The notes under the pieces: generated by a model | What the model saw: only the letters and a program-made list of their open reading frames with translations | The model's database searches: none | Told to the model about the DNA's origin: nothing | In this document: one piece after another, positions 15,345 to 22,719 of the stretch | How positions within the stretch are numbered: the stretch's first letter is position 1 | Layout: the number at the start of each line of letters is the position of its first letter | Source of the DNA: DAIPJH01 sp036770365 | GTDB taxonomy: Bacteria > Pseudomonadota > Alphaproteobacteria > Rickettsiales > UBA998 | Direction of reading: 5' to 3' | DNA: 25,299 bases | Assembly (NCBI GenBank): GCA_036770365.1 | Contig: DAIPJH010000020.1 | Location: 1-25,299 of the forward strand | Translations under genes and position numbers: made by a program

Positions 15345-18300
15345 TACTTGCCATCTTTAACCGAGATGTCTACGCGGTCAACATTGGTTTGATTGCCTTT
15401 AGCTTGTACGTTGATGCTGAGACCATCAACCCCTTGTTCAATGAGGTAGGCACGTACAGCGAGTGCGCGGGCAAGCGATACGCGGCGAGCAATTGATGCT
15501 TGATCTGCCGTGCCTGAAGCATAGGCGAAGATAGAGATATTTTGTTTTGAGCTAGCAAGCTGTTTTGCTAGACCAACGAGCTTACCTTCTTCTTCTTTGC
15601 TAAGTGCCGTATCTTGTGCAGCAAAGATGACTGATCCGGATATTTTGCCCACGACTGGTGGGGATGCAGCCGCCTGTTTGTCTGCGTGTGCCGGTGAGGT
15701 GCTGTCATCATCTTTTGGTATAACGGCAACCACAGGAGCGGCTGGTGGTGCTGCAACAGGTAGCGCGCTACTGGCGGGTGTTGGTTTTGATAATTGTGGT
15801 AGTGGAGGTAGATCTTCATCTTCCACAGTGCCAATCGTTGGCGCAGGAACAGGTTTTGCTGGGCCTTTAGCAATAGGCTGTGCTTTGCCAAATGGAGCTT
15901 CTTCTTTGTCTTTTGATTCAGGCTTGACCTCTATTTTGTTGAAGGTCTTTCCTGTTATGCTTGGAAGCGGTGGTAGAGCTGGTAAATCTTCATCATCTTT
16001 TGTTTTCGATGTGGATGCGGGGGGAGTAGGTGTGGGTACGCTTGGAAGTGGTGCGCTGGTGTGGCGGCGTGCGATATCTAGCGCACGGTTGTCCGTACTC
16101 GCCGCACCGCTTGTTTTGAGGAGGTCAGGTGACGGTAGGGCTGGTTTCGCAGGAGGTAGAGGTAAATCTTCATCCTCATTTTTTGCTGAAAGCTTTGTTG
16201 CTGATGGAAGCGGTGGCAATTTGCTTGGGGTATCTAAAACTACTGGTGCTTCAGGCGTTTTGGGTAGTTTACCTGCTGGTGGTAGTGGCAGTGATGGAAG
16301 TGCATCTTCATCTTCTTTTGGTGCAGCATTCGGCGCAGGAGATACTGGTTTGATAGCATCAGGTGCTTTACCTGCTGGTGGCAGTGGCAGTGATGGAAGC
16401 GCATCTTCATCTTCTTTTGGTGCAGCATTTGGCGCAGGAGATACTGGCTTGATAGCATCAGGTGCTTTGCCTGCTGGTGGCAGTGATGGTGGGGCGTCTT
16501 CGTCATCTATTGCAGGGCGTTTTGAAGCCTCAGGTTCAGGTTTTTTTCCACCTAACATCCCCGATGCCTTATCTTTCAATCCAGAAAGCCATCCTCCATC
16601 CTCTTTTTTTGGCTCAGAGGTGGTTGGTAGCTTTGGAGCTAAAGGATCTTTGACCTCATCCTCTTTGATAGCACTTAGTGCAGGAGGTGCAGCAGGCGGC
16701 ACAGGATGTGAAGTGGTGTTATCTGGTTTACCAGTTGGTGGCAGTGGCAGAGAAGGCAGCGCATCCTCTTTGAGGGCAGGAGTGACTGGCGGTGGCGTTG
16801 TTGCCTGTATTTGTTTTGTTGGAAGGGATGGCAATGCAGGAATGTTATCTTCCTCAGCTTTTAGTGGAGGCATCGTAGGTGTTGGTGCTTTGGTCGCATC
16901 TGATGGCTTCACCGTGGGGGGTAATGGCAGTGATGGCAATGCATCTTTGTCTTCTATTGATTTGGTAATAGGAGGCGTTGGAAGGTCTGGTATTGGCGCA
17001 ACTGTGGTTGGTTTTTCTACAGAAGGTAACGGCATTGGAGGCATTACGCTTGTTATTGCAGCGTCTTTTTCTGGAGCTTTTGACGGTTCGGGTGTTTTTT
17101 CGGTGACGGCCTTACGATCATGTTCTAGATCTTTAAGGGTAAGCGCAGGCTTGTGCTTCTCAGCAGATTTTTTATCTTCTGTGTGGTCATCAAGGACCTT
17201 GTCGTCTACTTTTTTCTTTTTAGCGTCTTGTTTTTTAGATGCTTCAGTTATTTTTTTCGTTTCTTTGGCGGCTTCACGGGGTTTTTTCATGTCGGAAGGG
17301 TGCAAGGTTGGCGATGCACCGATGCGCTCTGGTACATCAGGTAGCTCAGGGACGTCTTTGTTGACGTTGATGCGTGCTTCAGGTTCAGGTTCAAGCTTGG
17401 CGGCAGGAGCATCCTTTTTCGCAGATTTGGAAGAGGATATCGCTGAGACGGCTTTGTCTTGGGATGCTGTATTTGGTTCACTGGAAACAGCATCAAATGG
17501 GCTGTTGCTAGGGGCAGCTAAAATATCTTTTGGTGGTTCTTGTGTTTTAATAGGTGGCGGTGGTGCCGGCACAACCTCTGCTTCGCCCGTAATGGCGGCG
17601 GTGTAGCGGCTCGGCGCAGGGTTTGCAGAATCCGTGGTATCTGGCACTTGGATATTGATCGGGCGGCGGAACGCTTTGTTATCGCTGTTTGTAGGTGGCG
17701 GTGGTGTAAGTGATGGTGTGGGTGTTTGTGGTGAGGTGGGTACGCTTGCCTCAATTGTTGTTTTTGGGGCTACGCGCTCAGATTCTGAAAGATTATTGAA
17801 GCCGCTGCTGTTTTGTGGGGTGACCTCTGCTTCGGCAGCCATCGGCGGCATTACAGGAACATCTTGCATTGTCATAGCAGCAGGTGGAAGGGGTTGTGCA
17901 GCATGTTCTTGTGTGGCTGGAGCGGGCGGTGCAAGTGGTATGGTAGGAAGCGGCTCAGGCGCGGGCGCATCTGCTATAGGAAGTGGTTTTTCTATGGCCG
18001 GAGCAGGCATAGGCAAAGGTTTTTGTATTGGTGTTGTTGGGGTTGGTGCGCGCATCTTATCCGCTGACATGTCGGCGTTAGGCGTTATTGGCGCAATGAT
18101 GCGGTTTTTGGAAGTGGTGACCTCAGCGGGAGCAATGGTAACAGGGGTAAAAGTAGGAGCAGGGGCGGTGGTGGCAACAAGTGGAGCTGGTTGAGGGGAT
18201 GTTGCAGGTGTAGGGGATGGAGTAATGATCGCTGGAGCACCCGTTTGCCATTTAAGACCACCTTCACCGCGCATTGCGTCTTCTGCAGAGACATTCAGAC

Positions 18301-18481
18301 GGTCAACCGCCTCGAAATGCACTTCAATGCTTGGTAATTCTGGGATGAGTTTACGGCGTGCAGCATCTGCATCCCCCGCAAAACTAAAGGCAAAAAGGCA
18401 CGCGCCCGACAATAAGATCGCTTTTTGGCGTCTTGTCAGTGCTGGGTTAGCAAAACCAGATGTTGTGGTCGGTTTAGCCAT
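15344..18481 (-). CDS. Giant proline-rich protein with C-terminal OmpA-like domain
   Basis: Exported envelope protein of 1045 residues. Residues 1-40 form a signal peptide ending near A-D-A, preceded by a long basic head. Residues 45 to about 940 are low-complexity Pro/Ala/Lys/Glu, with about 25 runs of two or more prolines, a Lys-rich helical patch (about 400-470) and a recurring D-E-D-x-LP-x-LP-x-PP motif. The last 100 residues form an OmpA/MotB-like domain with S-L-A-R-A-L-A-V-R-A-Y-L and G-V-D-G-L-S-I. The canonical TDxxG Asp that binds diaminopimelate in OmpA appears to be missing: YASGTADQ is in its place. The long arm could span the periplasm or reach through peptidoglycan. GGTAGG precedes the ATG. 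It is coupled to queC. The OmpA-like call is good; the binding target is unknown. Confidence 0.88.
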   Translation of the reverse strand: MAKPTTTSGFANPALTRRQKAILLSGACLFAFSFAGDADAARRKLIPELPSIEVHFEAVDRLNVSAEDAMRGEGGLKWQTGAPAIITPSPTPATSPQPAPLVATTAPAPTFTPVTIAPAEVTTSKNRIIAPITPNADMSADKMRAPTPTTPIQKPLPMPAPAIEKPLPIADAPAPEPLPTIPLAPPAPATQEHAAQPLPPAAMTMQDVPVMPPMAAEAEVTPQNSSGFNNLSESERVAPKTTIEASVPTSPQTPTPSLTPPPPTNSDNKAFRRPINIQVPDTTDSANPAPSRYTAAITGEAEVVPAPPPPIKTQEPPKDILAAPSNSPFDAVSSEPNTASQDKAVSAISSSKSAKKDAPAAKLEPEPEARINVNKDVPELPDVPERIGASPTLHPSDMKKPREAAKETKKITEASKKQDAKKKKVDDKVLDDHTEDKKSAEKHKPALTLKDLEHDRKAVTEKTPEPSKAPEKDAAITSVMPPMPLPSVEKPTTVAPIPDLPTPPITKSIEDKDALPSLPLPPTVKPSDATKAPTPTMPPLKAEEDNIPALPSLPTKQIQATTPPPVTPALKEDALPSLPLPPTGKPDNTTSHPVPPAAPPALSAIKEDEVKDPLAPKLPTTSEPKKEDGGWLSGLKDKASGMLGGKKPEPEASKRPAIDDEDAPPSLPPAGKAPDAIKPVSPAPNAAPKEDEDALPSLPLPPAGKAPDAIKPVSPAPNAAPKEDEDALPSLPLPPAGKLPKTPEAPVVLDTPSKLPPLPSATKLSAKNEDEDLPLPPAKPALPSPDLLKTSGAASTDNRALDIARRHTSAPLPSVPTPTPPASTSKTKDDEDLPALPPLPSITGKTFNKIEVKPESKDKEEAPFGKAQPIAKGPAKPVPAPTIGTVEDEDLPPLPQLSKPTPASSALPVAAPPAAPVVAVIPKDDDSTSPAHADKQAAASPPVVGKISGSVIFAAQDTALSKEEEGKLVGLAKQLASSKQNISIFAYASGTADQASIARRVSLARALAVRAYLIEQGVDGLSINVQAKGNQTNVDRVDISVKDGK
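16272..16490 (-). repeat. 99-bp in-frame tandem repeat inside the proline-rich gene
   Basis: Two full 99-bp units (16272-16370 and 16371-16469) and a partial third from 16470 are nearly identical, encoding a 33-residue unit of Pro, Lys, Asp and Ala built around LPSLPLPPAGKAPDAIKPV. Units differ by only a few bases, so the duplication is recent or kept uniform by recombination. More diverged versions of the LP-x-LP-x-PP core continue on both sides. Confidence 0.9.
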
Positions 18482-18601
18482 TTTTGCCTACCAATAGATT
18501 TATTTTACTATATGAAGCCGAAAATGGCGTAATACGCAAGCAGATAATGATGGGGGTGGTGTTATTTTAGAAGGTGCTGCAAAACTGTTGCAGTCAGGTA
18601 A

Positions 18602-19456
18602 TCAGGATGAAGATTTTTTGAGTGTTAATTTACTGGCATCTGGTGCAAGTAGGGTATGTGCGGCGTCACTTGCCGCTAAAATCGCCCCTGTTTCATAAGC
18701 ACTACCGTGTTTATCACCAAGCATCGAGATGCGCCCTCCTGCTTCTGTGACAAGCGCAATGCCCGCCGCCATGTCCCATTTTTTTAAGTGAGGAAACCAG
18801 CATGCATCGTAGCGACCAGCCGCAACGTATGCAAGGTCAAGTGCCGCCGCGCCGCTGCGTCGAATGGTCGCTTGTAGTGATACAGCATGGCGTGTGATGA
18901 GGGATGCTTTATCTTGGTACTCGCTATGAATCAACGATGTTCCTGTAACAAAATAATAATCTTCGCGCTTGGGGGCAATGCGCAGGCGGCGGGTATTCAT
19001 ATACGCGCCTTTGCCTTGTTCGGCCACGTAGAGTTCATCATGAATCGGGTCATAGATAACTCCCGCATAGATCTCTGTGCCTTTTTGAGTGCGTTTTTCG
19101 ACGCCAAGCGAGATGCAGAAATAAGGTACAGCGTGGATGAAATTGGTTGTGCCATCGAGTGGGTCAATTACCCAGTAGAACTCAGCACCATCATCCAGCG
19201 GTGTGGCGTCTTGCTCACCACCTTCTTCCATAATGAAGCCAAATTTCGGACGTGCTTTTGAGAGTTCTGTATGTAATATCTTTTCGCATTTGAGATCAGC
19301 TTCAGTGACAAAATTCGCCACACCTTTACGCGAAATCTGCAAATTATCCACTTCACCAAAATCACGCACCAGTCCCTTAGCTGCTTTGAGGACAGCGGAT
19401 ACCATCACATTCATGAGAGCGGTATTAATGGGGGAGTTATGTTGGGTTTCGGACAT
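18602..19456 (-). CDS. Inositol-monophosphatase family phosphatase (SuhB-like)
   Basis: Mg-dependent phosphatase of the IMPase superfamily, acting on myo-inositol-1-phosphate or similar sugar phosphates; SuhB homologues also take part in rRNA transcription complexes. The 284-residue product shows Glu77-Glu78 of motif 1, WVIDPLDGTTNF (95-106) with metal ligands Asp98 and Asp101, and KKWDMAAG (225-232) with Asp228. Start ATG 19456 has GGA eight bases upstream. The gene sits between efp and the OmpA-like gene on the same strand, with a 75-bp repeat-filled spacer upstream and a 120-bp spacer downstream in which I see only AT-rich sequence. The family is certain, the exact substrate is not, and CysQ is less likely. 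Confidence 0.92.
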   Translation of the reverse strand: MSETQHNSPINTALMNVMVSAVLKAAKGLVRDFGEVDNLQISRKGVANFVTEADLKCEKILHTELSKARPKFGFIMEEGGEQDATPLDDGAEFYWVIDPLDGTTNFIHAVPYFCISLGVEKRTQKGTEIYAGVIYDPIHDELYVAEQGKGAYMNTRRLRIAPKREDYYFVTGTSLIHSEYQDKASLITRHAVSLQATIRRSGAAALDLAYVAAGRYDACWFPHLKKWDMAAGIALVTEAGGRISMLGDKHGSAYETGAILAASDAAHTLLAPDASKLTLKKSSS

Positions 19457-19466
19457 GATTTTTTCC

Positions 19467-19533
19467 AGTTATGGGTTATGAGTTATGGGTTATGAGCAAA
19501 AAACTGACAACTCATAACTGACACATCATAACT
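19467..19533. repeat. 14-bp tandem repeat plus inverted copies between efp and the IMPase gene
   Basis: AGTTATGGGTTATG occurs twice in tandem (19467-19480, 19481-19494). It is followed by an inverted match: GTTATGAG (19489-19496) pairs with CTCATAAC (19511-19518) over a 14-nt loop, and another CATAACT lies at 19527-19533 and overlaps the efp stop codon. The block fills nearly the whole spacer. It could fold as a hairpin or be a dispersed mini-repeat. Confidence 0.75.
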
Positions 19534-20095
19534 ACTTCGCTCTTTCAACATAGGTGGCTTCTGAGGTGCTGACTACCACTTTATCGCCGACGTTGATGAA
19601 TGGGGGTACCATAATGCGCACACCGTTGTTAAGTGTTGCTGGTTTGTATGATGAGGACGCGGTTTGCCCTTTAACGACAGGCTCAGTCTCTTCAATCACT
19701 AATGTTACATGCTCAGGAATCTCAATGCTGATCGGGTCACCCTCATAAGATTCGACAACGCAAATCATGTTCTCTTGCAGAAACGGTAGGCGATCTTCAA
19801 GAATGCTGCCATCAATTTCTACTTGTTCAAATGACTCTTGGTGCATGAAATGCAGCTTATCACCTTCAGCATAGAGGAATTGATAGTCGGTTTGGTCAAG
19901 GCGCACGCGCTCTACAGTTTCATCTGAGCGGAAACGCTCATTGAGCTTTGTGCCGACTTTGATGTCTTTCATCTCAACTTGGTTGAACGCTCCACCTTTA
20001 CCCGGTTTCACATGCTGGGTTTTGGTGACTACCCATAGGCGACCTTTATGCTCTAGTACGTTACCAATTTTAATCGCTACGCCGTCAATTTTCAT
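19532..20095 (-). CDS. efp: Translation elongation factor P
   Basis: Ribosome-binding factor that enters between P and E sites and relieves stalling at consecutive prolines. The 187-residue product has the normal three-domain length. The tip loop of domain I is KPGKGGAF with Lys33 at the position modified by EpmA-type beta-lysylation. A PPFINVGDKVVVST-like C-terminal strand motif (164-177) is also present. ATG 20095 has AAGGA with 8-nt spacing. The gene follows fba on the same strand across a spacer that holds an inverted REP-like pair, so read-through may be modulated. A nearby gene on the same strand (15344-18481) encodes an extremely polyproline-rich protein, a likely client. Confidence 0.97.
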   Translation of the reverse strand: MKIDGVAIKIGNVLEHKGRLWVVTKTQHVKPGKGGAFNQVEMKDIKVGTKLNERFRSDETVERVRLDQTDYQFLYAEGDKLHFMHQESFEQVEIDGSILEDRLPFLQENMICVVESYEGDPISIEIPEHVTLVIEETEPVVKGQTASSSYKPATLNNGVRIMVPPFINVGDKVVVSTSEATYVERAK

Positions 20096-20126
20096 CTCAT
20101 TTTTCCTTTAGCTACAGCCTAAAATT

Positions 20127-20228
20127 CCTTCTCCCCTTGTGAGAGAAGGTTGGGGTGAGGGTGCTTCTTCAATAATATAAAGTAAGAACCCCCACATCCC
20201 AGCTCTCTCCCGCAAGGGGAGAGGGGCT
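20127..20228. repeat. Inverted pair of REP-like palindromes (REPIN-like element)
   Basis: Two related units, each starting TCTCCCCTTG and continuing into a GAGA-rich then GGG-rich stretch, lie in opposite orientation: plus strand from 20127 and minus strand from 20228. They are separated by about 20 bp of A/T-rich sequence. Each is itself a hairpin: CCTTCTC/GAGAAGG at 20127-20133 and 20143-20149, and CTCTCCC/GGGAGAG at 20205-20211 and 20217-20223. This is the layout of a REP doublet (REPIN) or small MITE. It sits exactly between the fba stop, which it overlaps by two bases, and efp. Similar CTCCCCTTG palindromes are common in proteobacterial spacers. Confidence 0.75.
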
Positions 20229-21159
20229 ATTTACCCTTATAAATATCAATAATGTCAGAAAGCAGTGCGAGTGCTTCTTCGCGTGGGCGTTGGAAACAGT
20301 TGCGACCGATGATAGAACCATCACCACCACCTGCTGCAATACCGCGAATCTCATCAAGCACTTCTGTGTTTGATTTCGCATTACCACCAGAGAAAATCAC
20401 CAGACGGCGACCGCCAAAGGTTGCTTGTTTAACGTGTGCAATGCGCTCTGCCATTGTTTTTAATGGAATTTTCTCCGATTCATAGACTTTTTTTGCTTCA
20501 GGAAGCTCTAAGAAATCAGTCGGAGGTTTTACCTTAATGATGTGTGCGCCAAGTAGTGCTGCGATATGTGCTGCGTAGGTGCAGATATCGAAGGCTGTTT
20601 CTCCGTTTTTTGATAAGAAACCACCGCGAGGGTACGACCAAATCACCACTGCAAGACCTACTGCTTTGGCTTCTTCTGCCATCTCGCGGATGTCTTCAAA
20701 CATGTCGAATGCTTCACCACTACCAGGATAAATTGTGAAACCAATCGCTGAGCAACCAAGGCGTAATGCATCACCGACAGAAGCGGTAATTGCTTGATTT
20801 GGTTGGATATCATCACTTGTGGGTGCAAGTGAGTTTGCGCTGTTAACTTTTAAAATGGTAGGAATCGCACCTGCAAAGGTGTCTGCGCCAGCTTCTAACA
20901 TACCAAGTGGTGCTGCGTACGCGTTTAAGCCTGCGTCAATCGCCATTTGATAATGGTAGTGCGGGTCATACGCTGCAGGGTTTTTTGCGAATGAACGTGC
21001 AGGACCATGTTCAAACCCTTGATCTACAGGCAAAATCACCATTTTCCCCGTGCCACCAAGCTTACCTTCCATCAACATACGAGCAAGGCTTGCCTTGCTT
21101 CCCGGATTATCACTTTCATACCAAGAGAGAATTTTACGTACTTTTTGTGTCACGCGCAT
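20227..21159 (-). CDS. fbaB: Class I fructose-bisphosphate aldolase (FbaB/DhnA family)
   Basis: Glycolytic and gluconeogenic enzyme that reversibly cleaves fructose-1,6-bisphosphate through a lysine Schiff base, metal-independent. The 310-residue TIM-barrel product has LPVDQGFEHGP (43-53), IIKVKPP (207-213) containing the candidate Schiff-base lysine (Lys209 or Lys211), and phosphate-binding SGGNAKS (257-263) and SIIGRN (282-287). Start ATG 21159 has AAGGA with 8-nt spacing. A good promoter is seen upstream. It leads a same-strand series with efp and the IMPase gene. The family is firm; related DhnA-type aldolases such as ADH synthase or LsrF are less likely because the length and N-terminus fit FbaB. 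Confidence 0.93.
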   Translation of the reverse strand: MRVTQKVRKILSWYESDNPGSKASLARMLMEGKLGGTGKMVILPVDQGFEHGPARSFAKNPAAYDPHYHYQMAIDAGLNAYAAPLGMLEAGADTFAGAIPTILKVNSANSLAPTSDDIQPNQAITASVGDALRLGCSAIGFTIYPGSGEAFDMFEDIREMAEEAKAVGLAVVIWSYPRGGFLSKNGETAFDICTYAAHIAALLGAHIIKVKPPTDFLELPEAKKVYESEKIPLKTMAERIAHVKQATFGGRRLVIFSGGNAKSNTEVLDEIRGIAAGGGDGSIIGRNCFQRPREEALALLSDIIDIYKGK

Positions 21160-21194
21160 GGTTTATATCCTTTTATCTGTATTTTGTGCGCGTT

Positions 21195-21223
21195 CTTATA
21201 GTGAAGAAGGGAAATAAGAGCAA
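21195..21223 (-). promoter_or_regulatory. Candidate sigma-70 promoter for fba
   Basis: On the minus strand TTGCTC (21223-21218) and TATAAG (21200-21195) are separated by exactly 17 bp. Transcription would begin near 21188, leaving a leader of about 30 nt that contains the AAGGA Shine-Dalgarno. Confidence 0.5.
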
Positions 21224-21340
21224 ATGGTTTCTTAATGTGGATGTATTCTAGTTGTGGCTATTTGATGCATAACGCTTGCTTATTATTATGATGCCTAGCA
21301 TAACGAGGCGTTATCAAGATAGATTCCCAAGGCAGCTCTT

Positions 21341-22717
21341 TTAAAATGTTTCACTCGGAGTATGAGGTATTGCAGGGGCAAAAGGTGTGATGCCTTCTGC
21401 TTGAGTATGGCTTTGGCTATTGATATACGCCATCTCTGAAGGAGAATAGCCGCTACCATGTAATATTTTGAGGCGAAGGTTTGCCGCATTATCTGCATGT
21501 GCAAACGCTGTTTCCATATCAATCTCACCTTTGAGGTAGAGTTCATGTAGGCTTTGATCCATGGTTTGCATGCCATAATCGCGGTTGACCGCCATGGTCT
21601 CTTTGAGTTCAGTGATCTTACCTTCGTGAATATATTGTGAAATTACCCCCTCATTGAGCATGATCTCACAAGCAAGTGAACGTTTTCCTTTGAGATTGGG
21701 AACAAGACGTTGTGAAACAATCCCACGTAAATTCAGTGAAAGATTGACGAGAATTTGTCGGTGGCGTTCTTCTGGAAAGAAGTTGAGAATACGTTCAATA
21801 GTTTGGTTTGCATTGTTGGCGTGTAGGGTAGACACGCATAAATGTCCTGTCTCTGCAAAGCTGATCGCATGTTCCATGGTTTCACGATCACGAATCTCCC
21901 CAATCAAAATGACATCAGGCTGCTGGCGGAGCGCATTTTTGAGTGCTGCACCGTAAGAAATGGTGTCAATGCCGACGTCGCGTTGAGAAATGATGCAGTT
22001 TTTATGGAAATGTAAAAATTCCACGGGATCTTCGACGGTCATGATGTGGTCGTTGCCGCGCAAATTACGATAATCAATCATAGATGCGAGTGACGTAGAT
22101 TTACCACTTCCTGTTGGGCCAACGAGCAGCACGAGACCTCGTTTTTTCATGACAAGATCAGTATAGGCCTTTGGTAATCCAAGAGATTCTGGTGTTGGTA
22201 TGTCGGTCTGAATACGTCGAATCACCAACGCATTATGCATCTGTTGGCGATAAGCATTGATACGAAACCGTGCAAATTCGTTCCACTGAATCGCTGAGTT
22301 GAACTCCCATTTGCGCACAAACTCTGCCATATCATGTGGACTTAGAAGGTTATTGAGGCAGTTGTGAATGTCTTGGTCATTGAGGCGCGGCAGGTTGACA
22401 GGGTTGATCTCACCGTCGATACGCAGCGCAGGGGGACAGTTATAGGTTAGGTACATGTCAGATGCTTTGCGTGCGATCATCTGATCGAGTAGCCAGCCAA
22501 TGCTGAGTGGTGCAGCTTCAGTCGGTGCTGGCTGAGGTGGCGGTGCGAAGTCTACAGCAATCACTGGTGGAGCTTCTGGTTCTTCCATGTCTTCTGGAGC
22601 TAACATACGTGCGACCAGAGCTGTCGCTTCTTCACTGGTCATATTAGGAAGTTGGGTTTGTGCATTTTTGATGGTGTCAGAAAAACCGCCGCGTGGTGGA
22701 AGGGTATGGTCGTTCAT
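21341..22717 (-). CDS. pilU: Type IV pilus retraction ATPase PilU
   Basis: Hexameric cytoplasmic ATPase assisting PilT in pilus retraction. The 458-residue product has an N-terminal PAS-like region, Walker A GPTGSGKST (200-208), an Asp box around TVEDPVEF (227-234), Walker B DVILIGE (268-274) and a His box TGHLCVSTLH (290-299). The PilU-type C-terminal features are YGMQTMDQSL, then a helix ending ADNAANLRLKI. The AIRNLIRE box of PilT is replaced by LNEGVISQYI, separating the paralogues. Unusually, about 70 Pro/Met/Glu-rich residues precede the conserved domain. Its ATG is 2 bp after the pilT stop, with a GGGAGG Shine-Dalgarno inside the end of pilT, so the two are co-translated. Confidence 0.92.
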   Translation of the reverse strand: MNDHTLPPRGGFSDTIKNAQTQLPNMTSEEATALVARMLAPEDMEEPEAPPVIAVDFAPPPQPAPTEAAPLSIGWLLDQMIARKASDMYLTYNCPPALRIDGEINPVNLPRLNDQDIHNCLNNLLSPHDMAEFVRKWEFNSAIQWNEFARFRINAYRQQMHNALVIRRIQTDIPTPESLGLPKAYTDLVMKKRGLVLLVGPTGSGKSTSLASMIDYRNLRGNDHIMTVEDPVEFLHFHKNCIISQRDVGIDTISYGAALKNALRQQPDVILIGEIRDRETMEHAISFAETGHLCVSTLHANNANQTIERILNFFPEERHRQILVNLSLNLRGIVSQRLVPNLKGKRSLACEIMLNEGVISQYIHEGKITELKETMAVNRDYGMQTMDQSLHELYLKGEIDMETAFAHADNAANLRLKILHGSGYSPSEMAYINSQSHTQAEGITPFAPAIPHTPSETF

Positions 22718-22719
22718 GG

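Noticed and set aside
16272..16490. CRISPR-like regular repetition
   Set aside because: The 99-bp units are contiguous, in frame with a protein, and have no spacers.
15597..17606. 669-codon open frame on the plus strand opposite the proline-rich gene
   Set aside because: It is a Gly/Ser-rich mirror of Pro/Ala/Glu codons. The minus-strand frame has a signal peptide, an OmpA domain and a Shine-Dalgarno, so the plus frame is a compositional shadow.
17634..18194. 186-codon Gly/Ala/Val-rich plus-strand frame
   Set aside because: Same compositional shadow over the N-terminal part of the proline-rich gene; no initiation signal.
18482..18601. Promoter or terminator in the spacer between the IMPase gene and the proline-rich gene
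   Set aside because: TATAGT and TAAAAT-like hexamers occur near 18505-18515, but no matching -35 at proper distance and no hairpin with a T-run was found.
21300..21314. ATAACG-AGG-CGTTAT palindrome after pilU as a terminator
   Set aside because: 6-bp stem, 3-nt loop and no T-run in the pilU direction.
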